Assembly (NCBI RefSeq): GCF_024330105.1
Contig: NZ_JANDHW010000003.1
Span: forward strand, 124,001-188,000
Origin: Coprobacter tertius
GTDB taxonomy: Bacteria > Bacteroidota > Bacteroidia > Bacteroidales > Coprobacteraceae
DNA: 64,000 bases
Reading direction: 5' to 3'
Position 1 is the stretch's first letter. Each line of letters starts with the position of its first letter. The notes beneath the pieces are model-generated. The model searched no databases. It had not been told where the DNA came from and saw only the letters and a list, made by a program, of their open reading frames with translations. Shown piece after piece: positions 28,303 through 38,981 of the stretch. A program made the translations under genes and the position numbers.

Positions 28303-29172
28303 TTAAAAATCGATATAATCTACCGGATTAAGGGGGATGCCCATATGCCATAATTGGAATTCGATCATAGGTCTGGGGTCACCGTCTTCTTTTTTAGCAG
28401 AAAGTGTCATCGCTATGTTTTCTCCGCTTTGAACTTTATCCCCGACCGATTTCAGTAATGCTCCATTATATTTATAAATCGAAATAAAATTGTTGTTATG
28501 TTGTAATTCTATAACATAGTCGTTTTCGGCGGTATAGTGGGCCGAAATGACTGTGCCTTCGAGGGTTGCAGAAACGGGAGTATTGTTAGCCGGTAATATA
28601 TCGATTCCGAAATGGCCTTTTTGAGGATCGAACTTTTGCATTACCGACCCTTTAACCGGAGGATAAAAAATAAATCCATCGGTCGGAATATTGTGATTTA
28701 GTACATTTAGCATGTATTTTTCTTCTTGTGCATATTCTTGTACGAATTCGGTCGTTATATCGGATCGGCTGAGGAAAGAGTCGTTGGGAAAGGATAACAG
28801 GGAATCTTTTATTTGTTGCATCGAATCGATCTTTATATCACCGGTGAGTATGCGTGTGAGATTTTTTAAATAAGCGTCTTTGAGTTCTATTTCATTAGAT
28901 AGAGAATCGATACGTAATGCATTATCGATAATCAAATCTCGAGTTTCCGATTTAAGATATCCCGGCAATAAAGTACGTAACGGTGTCCCTGCTATTAAAT
29001 AAGTAGCTGTTATGAAAATAACGAATACTAAAGCGCAGAAAAAAAGAAATGCCCCTAAACGGGAAAGTCGAAAAGTCCATACTTCTTCTAATGTGTTTTC
29101 ATTAAAAAAAGATAGTTTGTATTTCGATCGCATCTTTTTCCAGAAAGAGCGTAGTTTATATTTTTTATGCAT
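28303..29172 (-). CDS. M23/LytM-domain protein, probably non-catalytic
   Basis: 289 residues. A short cytoplasmic start is followed by one membrane helix (about 38-62), a coiled linker, and a LytM domain near 170-285. The first metal motif HFGID is kept. The usual HxH and the active-site H are replaced (MIEFQLW instead of HLHFE; SIYKYN instead of Y.H). It is therefore likely a degenerate LytM protein that activates amidases, as EnvC/NlpD do, rather than a peptidase. It lies upstream of dxr on the same strand. Confidence 0.75.
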   Translation of the reverse strand: MHKKYKLRSFWKKMRSKYKLSFFNENTLEEVWTFRLSRLGAFLFFCALVFVIFITATYLIAGTPLRTLLPGYLKSETRDLIIDNALRIDSLSNEIELKDAYLKNLTRILTGDIKIDSMQQIKDSLLSFPNDSFLSRSDITTEFVQEYAQEEKYMLNVLNHNIPTDGFIFYPPVKGSVMQKFDPQKGHFGIDILPANNTPVSATLEGTVISAHYTAENDYVIELQHNNNFISIYKYNGALLKSVGDKVQSGENIAMTLSAKKEDGDPRPMIEFQLWHMGIPLNPVDYIDF

Positions 29173-29490
29173 ATATAATGTTTGTTATCAACAGGATATA
29201 TCAACTGAATAAGGTTGATTATCAGTACGATGCAATATTACTAATTTTATATGATAATAACAAATCGATAAATGATTTAGAGCCGTTACTTAAATATCTT
29301 TTTTGTTTTATTATTCTTTTCATCTGCTTTTTATTCTACCTGAATGAACAGAATGGGGATTAAGGTTGTTTTACATTCAAATTAATTTAAACTGCGTTAC
29401 AGTGTGTATTCACCGGTCGCTTTCAGGCCTGCCGTACCGGATATACGTTACCGACGCATAAACAATTGTAAACTAAAAAATAACAAAGTG

Positions 29491-30681
29491 ATGAAAACAA
29501 AGCACATTTTTTATTCAATGGCATTGGCTTTGATTGCCTCTTGGGCCTATATCGAGAGTGGAGCGGCTCAAGTGGCCGTGGTTGAAGCGGAGGAAGTATC
29601 CGTTACGGAAGTGGTCCCCGGTAAAGTACATTATTATTCGCCTAAAGTTGGTAACAACTGGTATATATCGTTAGGAGCAGGTGCTCAGACTTTTCTGACT
29701 GAACACAAAGGTGATGCACAATATACATTGGCTATGAGTTTTGCTCTGGGTAAATGGATTACTCCTTATGTGGGGATTCGTATTAACGCTATGGGTGGTT
29801 CGTTACATTCTTTATGGCCCGATAAAACTCATATGTTCCATACAAGATATGCAGCTGTTTACGGTGATTTAATGTGGGATCTTACCAATGCCTTAGGCGG
29901 TTATAACGAGCGCCGTGTCGTATCCGTCATTCCGTTTGCCGGTGTGGGGGGTATTTACGGATTCCATAATCCCGAAGCCAATCGTAAAACTTATGGTTTT
30001 CCGGTTTCTATCGGTATGAAAATAAATTTCCGTCTGGGTCATTATGTAGATTTCTTCTTGGAAGGTCGTGCAAATGCCATGACAGACCAATTTAACGGTG
30101 TAATTCAGGGAAGACAGATTGAATCGATCGTATCGGCTATCGGAGGTCTTACCGTTAAATTCGGTAAAGAACGTTTTGTTGCATATGATGCTTATGCAGA
30201 TCGAATGGTTATAAATGGGTTGAATAATCGCGTTAACGAATTGCGTTCACAACTCGAAGTTTGTGAATCTCGTGAATGTCCGCCTTGTCCCGAACAAGAA
30301 GTCGTTGTTCAGGAAGTTATTGCCGAAGTTCCGCAGAATTGTAATACCGACTTGGCAGCAGTAGTACGTTTCCGTATCAACAGTGCCGTTGTATCTAACG
30401 AGGAAATGGTAAATGTTTATAATATCGCACAATGGATGAAGAAAAATCCCGATTGTAATGTTATGGTTTCGGGCTATGCCGATAAAGAAACAGGTACTCC
30501 GGCTTATAATCTGTCGTTGAGTAAAAAACGTGCCGAAGCCGTTGTTAAGATACTTACCAGCAAATACGGTATTAATGCAAATCGCATACATATGGAAGGT
30601 ATGGGAAGCAATAAACAGCCTTATCCTAACAATAATAACTGGAACCGTGTGGTAATTTTCTCTGGAAAAGCTGCTAAATAA
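29491..30681 (+). CDS. OmpA-family outer membrane protein
   Basis: About 396 residues. The signal peptide starts at the ATG 29491 (MKTKHIFYSMALALIASW). An eight-strand beta-barrel follows to about residue 230. A short Cys/Pro-rich linker (CESRECPPCPEQ) leads to an OmpA-C peptidoglycan-binding domain with VSGYADKETG and NLSLSKKRAEAV. It anchors the outer membrane to the cell wall. The linker cysteines could form a disulfide. The gene ends at a strong terminator and is read alone. Confidence 0.93.
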   Translation: MKTKHIFYSMALALIASWAYIESGAAQVAVVEAEEVSVTEVVPGKVHYYSPKVGNNWYISLGAGAQTFLTEHKGDAQYTLAMSFALGKWITPYVGIRINAMGGSLHSLWPDKTHMFHTRYAAVYGDLMWDLTNALGGYNERRVVSVIPFAGVGGIYGFHNPEANRKTYGFPVSIGMKINFRLGHYVDFFLEGRANAMTDQFNGVIQGRQIESIVSAIGGLTVKFGKERFVAYDAYADRMVINGLNNRVNELRSQLEVCESRECPPCPEQEVVVQEVIAEVPQNCNTDLAAVVRFRINSAVVSNEEMVNVYNIAQWMKKNPDCNVMVSGYADKETGTPAYNLSLSKKRAEAVVKILTSKYGINANRIHMEGMGSNKQPYPNNNNWNRVVIFSGKAAK

Positions 30682-30705
30682 TTATAAGGTTTAACACTCT
30701 TAGAT

Positions 30706-30745
30706 GAAGAAAGCCGGTACCGAATTTATTCGGACCGGCTTTCTT
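30706..30745. terminator. Bidirectional terminator after the OmpA gene
   Basis: Inverted repeat AAGAAAGCCGGT / ACCGGCTTTCTT (30707-30718 and 30734-30745), extended by CCGAAT/ATTCGG. T-rich sequence follows on the plus strand. It also separates the convergent lipoprotein gene. Confidence 0.88.
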
Positions 30746-30765
30746 TATCTAAATGATTGTCGAAT

Positions 30766-31215
30766 TTATAATATGTTGCTATCGACAAAAGTCACATAAT
30801 TATTAAATAATTCTCCCGACAGATAGTGATTTCTTATCATTATATTATCAAAATAAACGATCTTTTCGTTATCAGGATATGGAGGTGTAAGATATTCTAT
30901 TATGAGTCCTTCTTCATAGTTGTCGAACCATCTCCAGCGAAAAGGAAAATTATCTACTCGAGTGCCGGTGGTATAACGAAAAATTCGGCGGTCCATGCCA
31001 CTTCCGTTAATACTGAAAGTAAGTTCGTGTTCGACATTTATTCCGCTGGAATTATCTAAATAATAATCGACCCAAATTTTATTACATAAAGCGTAAGTAG
31101 AAGGAGATCTACTATCGTTTGGCGGGATACGGGGTTCGTCTGTAACATCGCATGCACTCATCCACATTCCTGTAAACAGAATCGACAGAAAAACCTTTAA
31201 GTTACATTTTTTCAT
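30766..31215 (-). CDS. Small lipoprotein of unknown function
   Basis: 149 residues with a lipoprotein signal: MKKC, then hydrophobic residues, then MSAC at about 19-22, followed by DVTDEPR. The mature part is beta-rich with many aromatic residues (NFPFRWRWFDNYEEG). I do not recognise a family. It is probably surface- or periplasm-facing and read alone. Confidence 0.7.
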   Translation of the reverse strand: MKKCNLKVFLSILFTGMWMSACDVTDEPRIPPNDSRSPSTYALCNKIWVDYYLDNSSGINVEHELTFSINGSGMDRRIFRYTTGTRVDNFPFRWRWFDNYEEGLIIEYLTPPYPDNEKIVYFDNIMIRNHYLSGELFNNYVTFVDSNIL

Positions 31216-31416
31216 CTCTATATATTTTGATTGAAGGATTTCAATAGTAAATATACGATTATTTACAATACGGGAAATAAATTGATATTTAAAATTGCCG
31301 GTAAAAAATAAAAACGGTTGCGGCTAAAGGCTGACATCCGTTTCTATATCATTTAAAACTCAAAAATAACTACTGGTAACAAAGCTATTTTTATCGTGGC
31401 TGAGTTTTATTTTCGC

Positions 31417-32487
31417 TTATTTATTTAAAATATATTCTTTAATCCATTTCCCTACTTCAGACGTTTTGTATGATTTGTCTCCCGAAGCAATATCTTCTGT
31501 TACCACACCTGCCTTAATGGATTCATCTACTGCCGTGCGTATTACACGGCCTTCATCCATAAGCCCGAAAGCATATTCGAACATCAGTGCAGCCGACAAT
31601 ATCGTTGCGATAGGATTTGCTATGTCTTTTCCTGCTGCCTGCGGATAAGATCCGTGGATGGGTTCGAACACCGATGTGTGCAAGCCTATGGATGCAGAAG
31701 GAAGCATTCCCAAGGAACCGGTTATAACCGATGCTTCATCGGTCAGGATGTCGCCAAACATATTTTCAGTTACAATTACATCGAAACGATTTGGCCATTG
31801 TATCAGTTGCATAGCCGCATTGTCGACAAACATATATTCGGTCGTTATATCCGGATTTTGTTTTTCTATTTCCTGAGCTACTTCACGCCAGAGTCTCGAA
31901 GTACACAAAACATTGGCTTTATCTACAATCGTTACCTTTTTTTTACGTTGGCGGGCGTATTTATAGGCGAGTTCTACAATACGTTTTATTTCTTCTCTGC
32001 TATAAACACAAGAGTCGAAAGCAACGTTATTATCCTCGCTTCTGCCTTGCGGCCGCCCAAAATAAATACCTCCGGTAAGTTCGCGTATACACATGAGGTC
32101 GGTGCCGGTAACGATGTCGGTACGTAAAGGCGATTTATGTATCAGGGTTTCGAAAGTCGTTACCGGGCGGATATTGGCATAAAGTCCTAATTTTTTTCTC
32201 ATCCCCAATAATCCCTGTTCGGGACGCACTTTAGCGGACGGATTGTTATCGTATTTGGGATCGCCGATTGCTCCGAATAGTACGGCATCTGATTGCATAC
32301 AGAGCTCATGAGTTTCGTCAGGGTAGGGATTTCCTGTTTGTTCAATGGCGCAGGCTCCTACTAATGCATGTTTATAAGTAAGGTCGTGACCGAATTTTTT
32401 ACAAACGGCTTCGGTTACCTGTAATGCTTGTGATACGATTTCGGGACCGATCCCGTCACCCGGGAGTATGGCAATGTTCATTTTCAT
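31417..32487 (-). CDS. leuB: 3-isopropylmalate dehydrogenase
   Basis: 356 residues with the decarboxylating dehydrogenase signatures: [10 protein letters not shown] at the start, substrate/NAD stretch [11 protein letters not shown] near 135, and the metal-site region [17 protein letters not shown]-like segment near 240. It makes 2-ketoisocaproate in leucine synthesis. It is the last gene of leuA-leuC-leuD-cimA-like-leuB, 36 bp after its neighbour. A second in-frame ATG two codons in is equally possible. Confidence 0.95.
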   Translation of the reverse strand: MKMNIAILPGDGIGPEIVSQALQVTEAVCKKFGHDLTYKHALVGACAIEQTGNPYPDETHELCMQSDAVLFGAIGDPKYDNNPSAKVRPEQGLLGMRKKLGLYANIRPVTTFETLIHKSPLRTDIVTGTDLMCIRELTGGIYFGRPQGRSEDNNVAFDSCVYSREEIKRIVELAYKYARQRKKKVTIVDKANVLCTSRLWREVAQEIEKQNPDITTEYMFVDNAAMQLIQWPNRFDVIVTENMFGDILTDEASVITGSLGMLPSASIGLHTSVFEPIHGSYPQAAGKDIANPIATILSAALMFEYAFGLMDEGRVIRTAVDESIKAGVVTEDIASGDKSYKTSEVGKWIKEYILNK

Positions 32488-32523
32488 AATTGTATATTGT
32501 TTTTCGTTTGATTTGTTAAGGGT

Positions 32524-34047
32524 TTAAAAATTATTCATAGATATCTGGTTCAACATTTTGAGGGTTGCTTGTATGGCAGCTTCCGTTTGGTCGGCATCGA
32601 GTCCACGTGTTTTAAATGTATGTCCGTTATGATTCCAGGTAATGATCGTTTGTACAAAAGCATCGGTACGCCCTCCGGGGGGGATATCTACCATATAGTT
32701 CGTTAGCATAGGAAACGGTTGTTTTAAATGTACCTTATATATTTTTCGTAAAGCTTTCATAAAAGCATCGTATTGTCCGTCTCCGATAGCAGTTTCTTCG
32801 TATTGTATTCCATGTATTTCCATTTTTATTACCGCTACAGGTCTTAATCCCTGAGCCAGTGAAAGGGAATAATTGAGAATGCGTATGGGTTGTTCTTTAT
32901 CGTTATGTTTTAAGACATCCGAGATAATATAAGGAAGATCGTCTTGAGTAACGACTTCTTTTTTATCTCCGAGAGCGATAATACGCTCAGTTACTTTTTT
33001 CATCGATTCTTCATCGAGTTCGATTCCTAATGCTTCGAGATTTTTACGGATGTTAGCTTTTCCTGAAGTTTTTCCCAAAGCATATTCACGAGTACGCCCG
33101 AATCTTTCAGGTAACAGTTCGTTGAAATATAAATTATTTTTACTGTCTCCATCGGCATGCACCCCGGCACATTGTGTAAATACATGTTCTCCGATAACCG
33201 GTTTGTTTGCCGGAATTCGTATACCCGAATATGATTCTACTACCCGGCTTACCTGATTGACTTTGTTTTCAGCGATATGTGTATGTATATTTAACTGATC
33301 GTGTAATACGGCTAATACACTGGATAGGGGAGCATTACCGGCTCTCTCACCGAGTCCGTTGATTGTGCAGTGTATGCCTTTCACTCCAGCTTTTACAGCT
33401 GAAAATACATTAGCTACAGCTAAATCATAATCGTTATGTGCATGAAAATCGAAATGCAAGCCGGGATACTTTTTTACCATATCACGACAAAATTCAAATG
33501 TCTGATAAGGATTTAAAACTCCGAGTGTATCGGGTAACATAAATCTTTTTATTGGCTCGGTATGCAATGTTTCTATCAGTGAGTAAACATATTCCGGAGA
33601 TTGGGACATACCGTTCGACCAGTCCTCCAGATAGATATTTACCGACAGTTTGTTTGCTATAGCCTGATTTATGACCTTTTTTATATCTTCGATATGTTGG
33701 AAAGGTGTTTTTCGCAATTGTTGTTCACAGTGTTTCAAAGATCCTTTACATAACAAATTGATCACTTTTCCACCGGCTTTTTTAATCCATTCTACCGAAA
33801 TTCCTCCATCGATAAATCCCAATATTTCCACTTTTTCGGCATGTCCTCGTTTAGCGGCCCAGTCACAAACCCGTTTTACAGCTTCGAATTCACCTTCTGA
33901 TACGCGTGCGGATGCGATTTCAATACGATCTACTTTCAGTTCTTCGAGCAACAAGCGGGCTATGCTCAATTTTTCCTGTACTGCAAAGGAAACACCCGAA
34001 GTCTGTTCTCCGTCGCGTAAGGTAGTATCTAATATTTCGATCTGCAT
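32524..34047 (-). CDS. LeuA-family acyltransferase, citramalate-synthase-like
   Basis: 507 residues. A TIM-barrel HMGL-like domain ([16 protein letters not shown], then HAHNDYDLAVAN near 200 as the metal site) is followed by an alpha-isopropylmalate-synthase-type regulatory domain (about 370-500). The operon already holds a full leuA, so this copy most likely makes citramalate or a related 2-hydroxyacid for isoleucine, or serves as a second LeuA. The ALRDG in LeuA is TLRDG here in both copies, so it does not discriminate. It sits between leuD and leuB. Confidence 0.75.
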   Translation of the reverse strand: MQIEILDTTLRDGEQTSGVSFAVQEKLSIARLLLEELKVDRIEIASARVSEGEFEAVKRVCDWAAKRGHAEKVEILGFIDGGISVEWIKKAGGKVINLLCKGSLKHCEQQLRKTPFQHIEDIKKVINQAIANKLSVNIYLEDWSNGMSQSPEYVYSLIETLHTEPIKRFMLPDTLGVLNPYQTFEFCRDMVKKYPGLHFDFHAHNDYDLAVANVFSAVKAGVKGIHCTINGLGERAGNAPLSSVLAVLHDQLNIHTHIAENKVNQVSRVVESYSGIRIPANKPVIGEHVFTQCAGVHADGDSKNNLYFNELLPERFGRTREYALGKTSGKANIRKNLEALGIELDEESMKKVTERIIALGDKKEVVTQDDLPYIISDVLKHNDKEQPIRILNYSLSLAQGLRPVAVIKMEIHGIQYEETAIGDGQYDAFMKALRKIYKVHLKQPFPMLTNYMVDIPPGGRTDAFVQTIITWNHNGHTFKTRGLDADQTEAAIQATLKMLNQISMNNF

Positions 34048-34091
34048 AGGTTGTTATTTTTTTATTTCGATAGAAGCAAGAATATAAGATA

Positions 34092-34682
34092 TCAGGAATT
34101 TTTTTTCTCCCAATTTTCGATCTTATCTTTTTGACTCAACAGATAGTCGATGTCATCATAACCGTTGAGGAGACAATTTTTTTTATATGGATTTATGTCG
34201 AAAGACTCAGATGTTCCGTTACTGTTGTTGGTAATAGTTTGGTTTTCGAGGTCTACTGTTACGGTCGTTTTTGGATCTTTGTCGATTGCTTCGAAGAGTA
34301 TTGCCAAGAATTTTTCTGACACGACTACCGGTAAAACACAGTTGTTAAGAGCATTGTTTTTAAAAATATCGGCGAAAAAACTCGATACTACGACTTTAAA
34401 ACCATATCCTCCTACGGCCCATGCGGCATGTTCACGGCTTGATCCGCTGCCGAAGTTTTTCCCTGCTACCAGTACAGTTCCTGAATAAGTAGGGTTATTT
34501 AAAACGAATTCGGGTATAGGATTGCCTCCTTTATCATATCTCCAGTCACGAAATAGATTCTCACCGAAACCTTCTCGGGTTGTCGCTTTAAGGAAACGAG
34601 CTGGTATTATTTGATCTGTGTCGATATTTTCCATAGGAAGAGGAACACAGGTGGATGTTATTTTTACAAATTTATCGGTCAT
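34092..34682 (-). CDS. leuD: 3-isopropylmalate dehydratase, small subunit
   Basis: 196 residues. The swivelling domain motifs [13 protein letters not shown] near residue 20 and [13 protein letters not shown] near 78 are clear. With LeuC it isomerises isopropylmalate. The stop is 44 bp before the next gene in the operon. Confidence 0.95.
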   Translation of the reverse strand: MTDKFVKITSTCVPLPMENIDTDQIIPARFLKATTREGFGENLFRDWRYDKGGNPIPEFVLNNPTYSGTVLVAGKNFGSGSSREHAAWAVGGYGFKVVVSSFFADIFKNNALNNCVLPVVVSEKFLAILFEAIDKDPKTTVTVDLENQTITNNSNGTSESFDINPYKKNCLLNGYDDIDYLLSQKDKIENWEKKNS

Positions 34683-34734
34683 TTCAATTCGATTTTCTTA
34701 GTTTATAAATGATTTTGTATTGAGGGGTGCGGAA

Positions 34735-36129
34735 TCATAAAAAATCTCTGGGATCGGTTATTTTTCCGGTTATAGCTGCAGCTGCGGCTACTAAGGGCCC
34801 TGCCAGAATCGTACGGGCTCCGGGTCCTTGTCTTCCTTCAAAATTTCGGTTCGATGTGGATACGGCATATTTTCCTGCCGGTACTTTATCATCGTTCATA
34901 GCCAGACAAGCCGAACAACCCGGTTGTCGTAATTCGAATCCTGCTTCGGCCAAAATTTTATCTAACCCTTCGGTGCGTATTTGTTTTTCGACTTTCCATG
35001 ATCCAGGAACTAACCATACGATAACATTGTCGGCTTTTTTATGTCCTTTTACAAAATGGGTAAATGCTCTGAAGTCTTCGATACGTCCATTAGTGCAACT
35101 TCCCAAGAAAACATAGTCGATAGGTTTTCCCATTATTTTCTCGCCAGGTTTGAATCCCATATAAGCCAATGATTTTTCGAAAGAGATTTTCCCTGCGTCA
35201 TCGATGTTGCTTAATTCAGGGATGCATTCCTGTATACCCATTCCCATTCCCGGATTTGTCCCGTAAGTAATGCGAGGAGCGATATCTGCAGCGTCGAAAT
35301 TAACTTCTTTATCGAATATTGCATCATCATCGCTCTTCAGTTTTTTCCAGCGGGCAACGGCTTTTTCCCATTCTTCGCCTTGAGGTGCGAATTCCCGCCC
35401 TTTCATGTAAGCAAATGTCGTTTCATCAGGGGCGATCATACCACCGCGGGCACCCATTTCTATGCTTAGGTTGCACACGGTCATTCGCTCTTCCATACTT
35501 AAAGAACGGATGGTTTCTCCTGCGAACTCTACAAAATAGCCCGTAGCTCCTCCAGTCGTCATTTTAGAAATTACATATAATGCGATATCTTTTGCAGTGA
35601 CACCTTTTCCGAGTTTTCCGTCTATTGTAATACGCATTTTTTTCGGTTTGGGCTGTAATATGCATTGTGAAGCCAATACCATTTCTACTTCACTGGTTCC
35701 TATACCGAAAGCTACCGCTCCGAAAGCTCCGTGAGTAGAAGTGTGGCTATCTCCGCAAACAATTGTCATTCCCGGTTGGGTAAGTCCGTTTTCAGGACCG
35801 ATTACATGTATAATTCCATTTTTTTCATGTCCCAGACCAAATAATTCGATGCCGAACTCTTGAGCGTTACGAGTGAGTTCTTCTACTTGTTTTTTCGATA
35901 CGGGATCGGTTATGGGTTTGTCCTGATTGAGTGTAGGGATATTGTGGTCGGGGGAACAGGTTGTTTTTTCGGGGCGGAAAACTTTGAGTTTACGCTCGCG
36001 TAGTCCGTTAAAGGCCTGCGGACTTGTAACTTCATGGCAATAATGCCGGTCGATATATAATTGGGTGGGACCGCCTTCTACTGTAGATACTATGTGTGAG
36101 TCCCAGATTTTGTCGAATAATGTTTTCAT
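34735..36129 (-). CDS. leuC: 3-isopropylmalate dehydratase, large subunit
   Basis: 464 residues of the aconitase superfamily. Cluster ligands are visible in FLGSCTNGR (near 345) and GCSACLAMN (near 405), and the [13 protein letters not shown] motif lies near 130. It binds a 4Fe-4S cluster and works with LeuD. It is placed second in the leu operon, 55 bp after leuA. Confidence 0.96.
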   Translation of the reverse strand: MKTLFDKIWDSHIVSTVEGGPTQLYIDRHYCHEVTSPQAFNGLRERKLKVFRPEKTTCSPDHNIPTLNQDKPITDPVSKKQVEELTRNAQEFGIELFGLGHEKNGIIHVIGPENGLTQPGMTIVCGDSHTSTHGAFGAVAFGIGTSEVEMVLASQCILQPKPKKMRITIDGKLGKGVTAKDIALYVISKMTTGGATGYFVEFAGETIRSLSMEERMTVCNLSIEMGARGGMIAPDETTFAYMKGREFAPQGEEWEKAVARWKKLKSDDDAIFDKEVNFDAADIAPRITYGTNPGMGMGIQECIPELSNIDDAGKISFEKSLAYMGFKPGEKIMGKPIDYVFLGSCTNGRIEDFRAFTHFVKGHKKADNVIVWLVPGSWKVEKQIRTEGLDKILAEAGFELRQPGCSACLAMNDDKVPAGKYAVSTSNRNFEGRQGPGARTILAGPLVAAAAAITGKITDPRDFL

Positions 36130-36184
36130 CGGATAGGATTGATTTATATGTCTTTTATCTTGTTTTTACTCTTTGGTAATAATT

Positions 36185-37681
36185 TTATATTACAAATTTA
36201 TTAATTGCATCGATAAATGCTTCTACCGAAGCCGCAATAATATCGGTATTGGCCGAAAATCCGTAATAATGAGTTCCTTCGTATGATACGGTAATATGTA
36301 CTTTTCCTACGTCATCGCTTCCTTTAGTTATAGCTTGGATAAGAAATTCCTGTACGGTCATTTTCCGATGTATGATCTGTTTTACGGCATTGATTGCTGC
36401 ATCTACCGGCCCGTTACCAGAAGCGGCAGCTTCGAATTTCTCACCGGCGATACTAAGGCATACGCTGGCGACGGACTGTACTCCGACTCCCGAGGTTACC
36501 TGTAAGTATTCGAGATGGATACGGGCATTTTCCGAGCGGTGTTTTCCTACAAGCATGAGTACATCATCATCGTTGATATCTTTTTTACGATCGGCCAGTT
36601 TAAGGAAATCCTCGTAGGCTTTATCGAGTTTTTCTTTATCGAGATCTACCCCCAGTATATGCAAGCGATGTTTCAATGCAGCTCGTCCGCTACGGGCTGT
36701 CAATACGATCGAGTTTTCATCGATACCTACATCTTTCGGGTCGATGATTTCATAGCTTTCTCTGTTTTTAAGTACTCCATCCTGATGGATTCCAGAAGAA
36801 TGAGCGAATGCATTTCTGCCTACAATCGCTTTGTTGGGCTGTACAGGCATATTCATTAAACTGGAAACCATACGACTGATTCCGTAAATTTTCTGTGTAT
36901 TTATGTTGGTTTCGATATTTTTTTCGCGGTGGCTTTTAAAAATCATAGCTACTTCTTCGAGAGAGGTGTTTCCGGCTCTCTCCCCGATACCGTTTATCGT
37001 TACTTCAGCCTGACGGGCGCCGTTGAGAATTCCTGAGATCGTATTAGCCGTAGCCATACCTAAATCGTTGTGACAATGTGTGGCTATTACGACATTGTCA
37101 ATGCCTCTTACATTTTCTTTAAGAAAGCGTATTTTTTGTCCGAATTCTTCAGGTAGGCAATATCCTGTTGTATCGGGTATATTGATAACAGTCGCTCCGG
37201 CTTTTACCACGGCTTCTACCACACGTGCCAGATATTCGTTATCGGTACGTCCGGCGTCTTCAGCGTAAAATTGTACATCTTCAACATATTTTTTTGCATA
37301 TTTTACTGCTGCGACAGCCCGTTCGATAATTTCTTCTCGGGTAGAATTGAATTTGTACTTAATGTGTGAATCGGAGGTTCCTATACCTGTATGTATTCTT
37401 TTATGTTTTGCATATTGCAGGGCTTCGGCTGCCACTTTTATATCGTTTTCTACAGCACGGGTAAGTGCACATATCGTGGGCCAAGTAACGGCTCTTGAAA
37501 TTTCGACTACCGATTTGAAATCTCCCGGACTCGAAACAGGGAATCCGGCTTCGATAATATCTACACCCAGCTCTTCGAGAGCTTTGGCTACCTGAATTTT
37601 TTCAACTGTATTCAATTGGCATCCCGGAACCTGTTCACCATCTCTCAGAGTGGTGTCGAAAATAAATAATTTGTCTGACAT
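36185..37681 (-). CDS. leuA: 2-isopropylmalate synthase
   Basis: 498 residues. [12 protein letters not shown] near residue 10 is the HMGL catalytic motif, [13 protein letters not shown] near 203 binds the metal, and the C-terminal regulatory domain (about 385-495) gives leucine feedback inhibition. It is the first structural gene of the operon. Its ATG lies about 35 bp past an attenuator hairpin and about 120 bp past a short leader ORF rich in Leu codons. Confidence 0.95.
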   Translation of the reverse strand: MSDKLFIFDTTLRDGEQVPGCQLNTVEKIQVAKALEELGVDIIEAGFPVSSPGDFKSVVEISRAVTWPTICALTRAVENDIKVAAEALQYAKHKRIHTGIGTSDSHIKYKFNSTREEIIERAVAAVKYAKKYVEDVQFYAEDAGRTDNEYLARVVEAVVKAGATVINIPDTTGYCLPEEFGQKIRFLKENVRGIDNVVIATHCHNDLGMATANTISGILNGARQAEVTINGIGERAGNTSLEEVAMIFKSHREKNIETNINTQKIYGISRMVSSLMNMPVQPNKAIVGRNAFAHSSGIHQDGVLKNRESYEIIDPKDVGIDENSIVLTARSGRAALKHRLHILGVDLDKEKLDKAYEDFLKLADRKKDINDDDVLMLVGKHRSENARIHLEYLQVTSGVGVQSVASVCLSIAGEKFEAAASGNGPVDAAINAVKQIIHRKMTVQEFLIQAITKGSDDVGKVHITVSYEGTHYYGFSANTDIIAASVEAFIDAINKFVI

Positions 37682-37715
37682 TTTCTATATGTGTTATTTG
37701 TTTTCTTATATAAAA

Positions 37716-37748
37716 ACAACCTTTCGCACATGGTGTGAGAAAGGTTGT
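37716..37748 (-). terminator. Attenuator-type terminator of the leu operon
   Basis: On the minus strand, ACAACCTTTC pairs with GAAAGGTTGT (37739-37748 with 37716-37725), with further CACA/TGTG pairing in the loop. The run TTTTTAT follows. It lies between the leader ORF and leuA, so it can end transcription before the structural genes. Confidence 0.85.
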
Positions 37749-37796
37749 CTGAATTATTTTTTTGATTCGTTATCGTTGTTTATGTGCGCGCCTGTC

Positions 37797-37868
37797 TCAC
37801 TTTCTGTCGGAGAATCCCGATAGAATAATATATAGGCTGCTTAGTAGATTAAAAAAACGAATCTTCAT
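37797..37868 (-). CDS. leuL: Leader peptide of the leu operon
   Basis: A 23-codon ORF starts with ATG AAG ATT CGT. It holds four leucine codons, two of them adjacent (residues 8, 9, 12, 16), and two adjacent isoleucines (14-15). All four leucines use CTA. The ORF lies downstream of a good promoter and upstream of the terminator hairpin. This layout matches translation-coupled attenuation known for branched-chain amino acid operons: stalling at Leu codons when Leu-tRNA is low would favour read-through. The antiterminator fold is not proven. Confidence 0.75.
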   Translation of the reverse strand: MKIRFFNLLSSLYIILSGFSDRK

Positions 37869-37901
37869 ATTTTTATCTTTGATGATTTCAATTTTATGTT
37901 G

Positions 37902-37931
37902 CAAATATAAATATACTTTTTAAAATGCAAA
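37902..37931 (-). promoter_or_regulatory. Promoter of the leu operon
   Basis: Minus-strand TATATTTG (37902-37909) lies 18 bp from TTTG (37928-37931). It matches the Bacteroidetes consensus. Transcription would start about 30 bp before the leader peptide. Confidence 0.75.
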
Positions 37932-38069
37932 ACAAAAACTGAAACTTTTTTGAATAAAAATATTTATTCTTATTACTTTTATCGGGTTTTATTGTATAAA
38001 TTATAAGTTTTGGTTTTTCCCCCAATCTGTTATACAGCATATTATGGTTTGTGCGCATTCATATAAAAA

Positions 38070-38098
38070 AAAGAGGAGACCCTTGTCGGTTCCTCTTT
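38070..38098 (-). terminator. Terminator after the primary sigma factor gene
   Basis: Inverted repeat AAAGAGGA / TCCTCTTT around a 13-nt loop. A minus-strand T-run follows. It lies about 20 bp past the rpoD stop. Confidence 0.8.
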
Positions 38099-38120
38099 GT
38101 AAAATCTCGTATATGCGAGA

Positions 38121-38981
38121 TTATCCCAAATAAGTTTTCAGCAGTTTGCTACGTGAACTTTGTCTTAATCTTCTGATGGCTTTTTCTTTAATCTGGCGTA
38201 CGCGCTCTCTTGTGAGGCCGAATTTATCGCCGATTTCTTCCAGTGTCATTTCCTGACATCCAATACCGAAAAACATTTTGATTATATCACTTTCTCTTTC
38301 GGTTAAAGTAGCAAGAGCTCTGTCAATTTCTTTTGCAAGGGACTCATTGATGAGTGAACGGTCGGCGATTGGTGAATCGTCGTTGATCAGTACATCGAGT
38401 AAGCTATTATCTTCTCCTTCGACAAAAGGGGCATCTACCGAGATATGACGACCTGATACTTTCATCGTATCCGAAATCTTATCTACGGGAATGTCCAATT
38501 CGTCGGCAAGTTCTTCCGGAGAAGGGCGGCGCTCATTTTCCTGCTCGAATTTAGAGAAGGCTTTACTGATTTTGTTCAGTGAACCTACCTGATTGAGTGG
38601 AAGGCGAACGATACGCGATTGTTCTGCCAAGGCTTGAAGAATCGATTGGCGAATCCACCAAACGGCATAAGAAATAAATTTGAATCCGCGGGTTTCGTCA
38701 AATTTTTCAGCAGCCTTTATCAGTCCGAGATTTCCCTCGTTAATTAAGTCCGGCAGACTTAACCCTTGATTCTGATATTGCTTGGCAACCGAAACAACGA
38801 AACGCAGATTAGCCCGAGTAAGTTTTTCTAAAGCTACTCTGTCGCCTTTCTTAATGCGTTGAGCGAGTTCTACCTCTTCTTCGACCGTGATCAAGTCTTC
38901 GCGTCCGATTTCCTGAAGATACTTGTCAAGAGAAGCACTCTCCCTGTTTGTAATTGATTTTGTAATTTTTAGTTGTCTCAT
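38121..38981 (-). CDS. rpoD: Primary sigma factor, Bacteroidetes short type
   Basis: 286 residues counted from ATG 38979-38981 ([10 protein letters not shown]). Regions 1.2, 2, 3 and 4 are all present: [20 protein letters not shown] and [10 protein letters not shown] (region 2), and [18 protein letters not shown] (region 4 helix-turn-helix). There is no region 1.1, as expected for Bacteroidetes, where this factor reads TTTG/TAnnTTTG promoters. The longer frame begins at a TTG overlapping a TATATTTG box (39006-39013), so the shorter start is preferred. Confidence 0.95.
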   Translation of the reverse strand: MRQLKITKSITNRESASLDKYLQEIGREDLITVEEEVELAQRIKKGDRVALEKLTRANLRFVVSVAKQYQNQGLSLPDLINEGNLGLIKAAEKFDETRGFKFISYAVWWIRQSILQALAEQSRIVRLPLNQVGSLNKISKAFSKFEQENERRPSPEELADELDIPVDKISDTMKVSGRHISVDAPFVEGEDNSLLDVLINDDSPIADRSLINESLAKEIDRALATLTERESDIIKMFFGIGCQEMTLEEIGDKFGLTRERVRQIKEKAIRRLRQSSRSKLLKTYLG

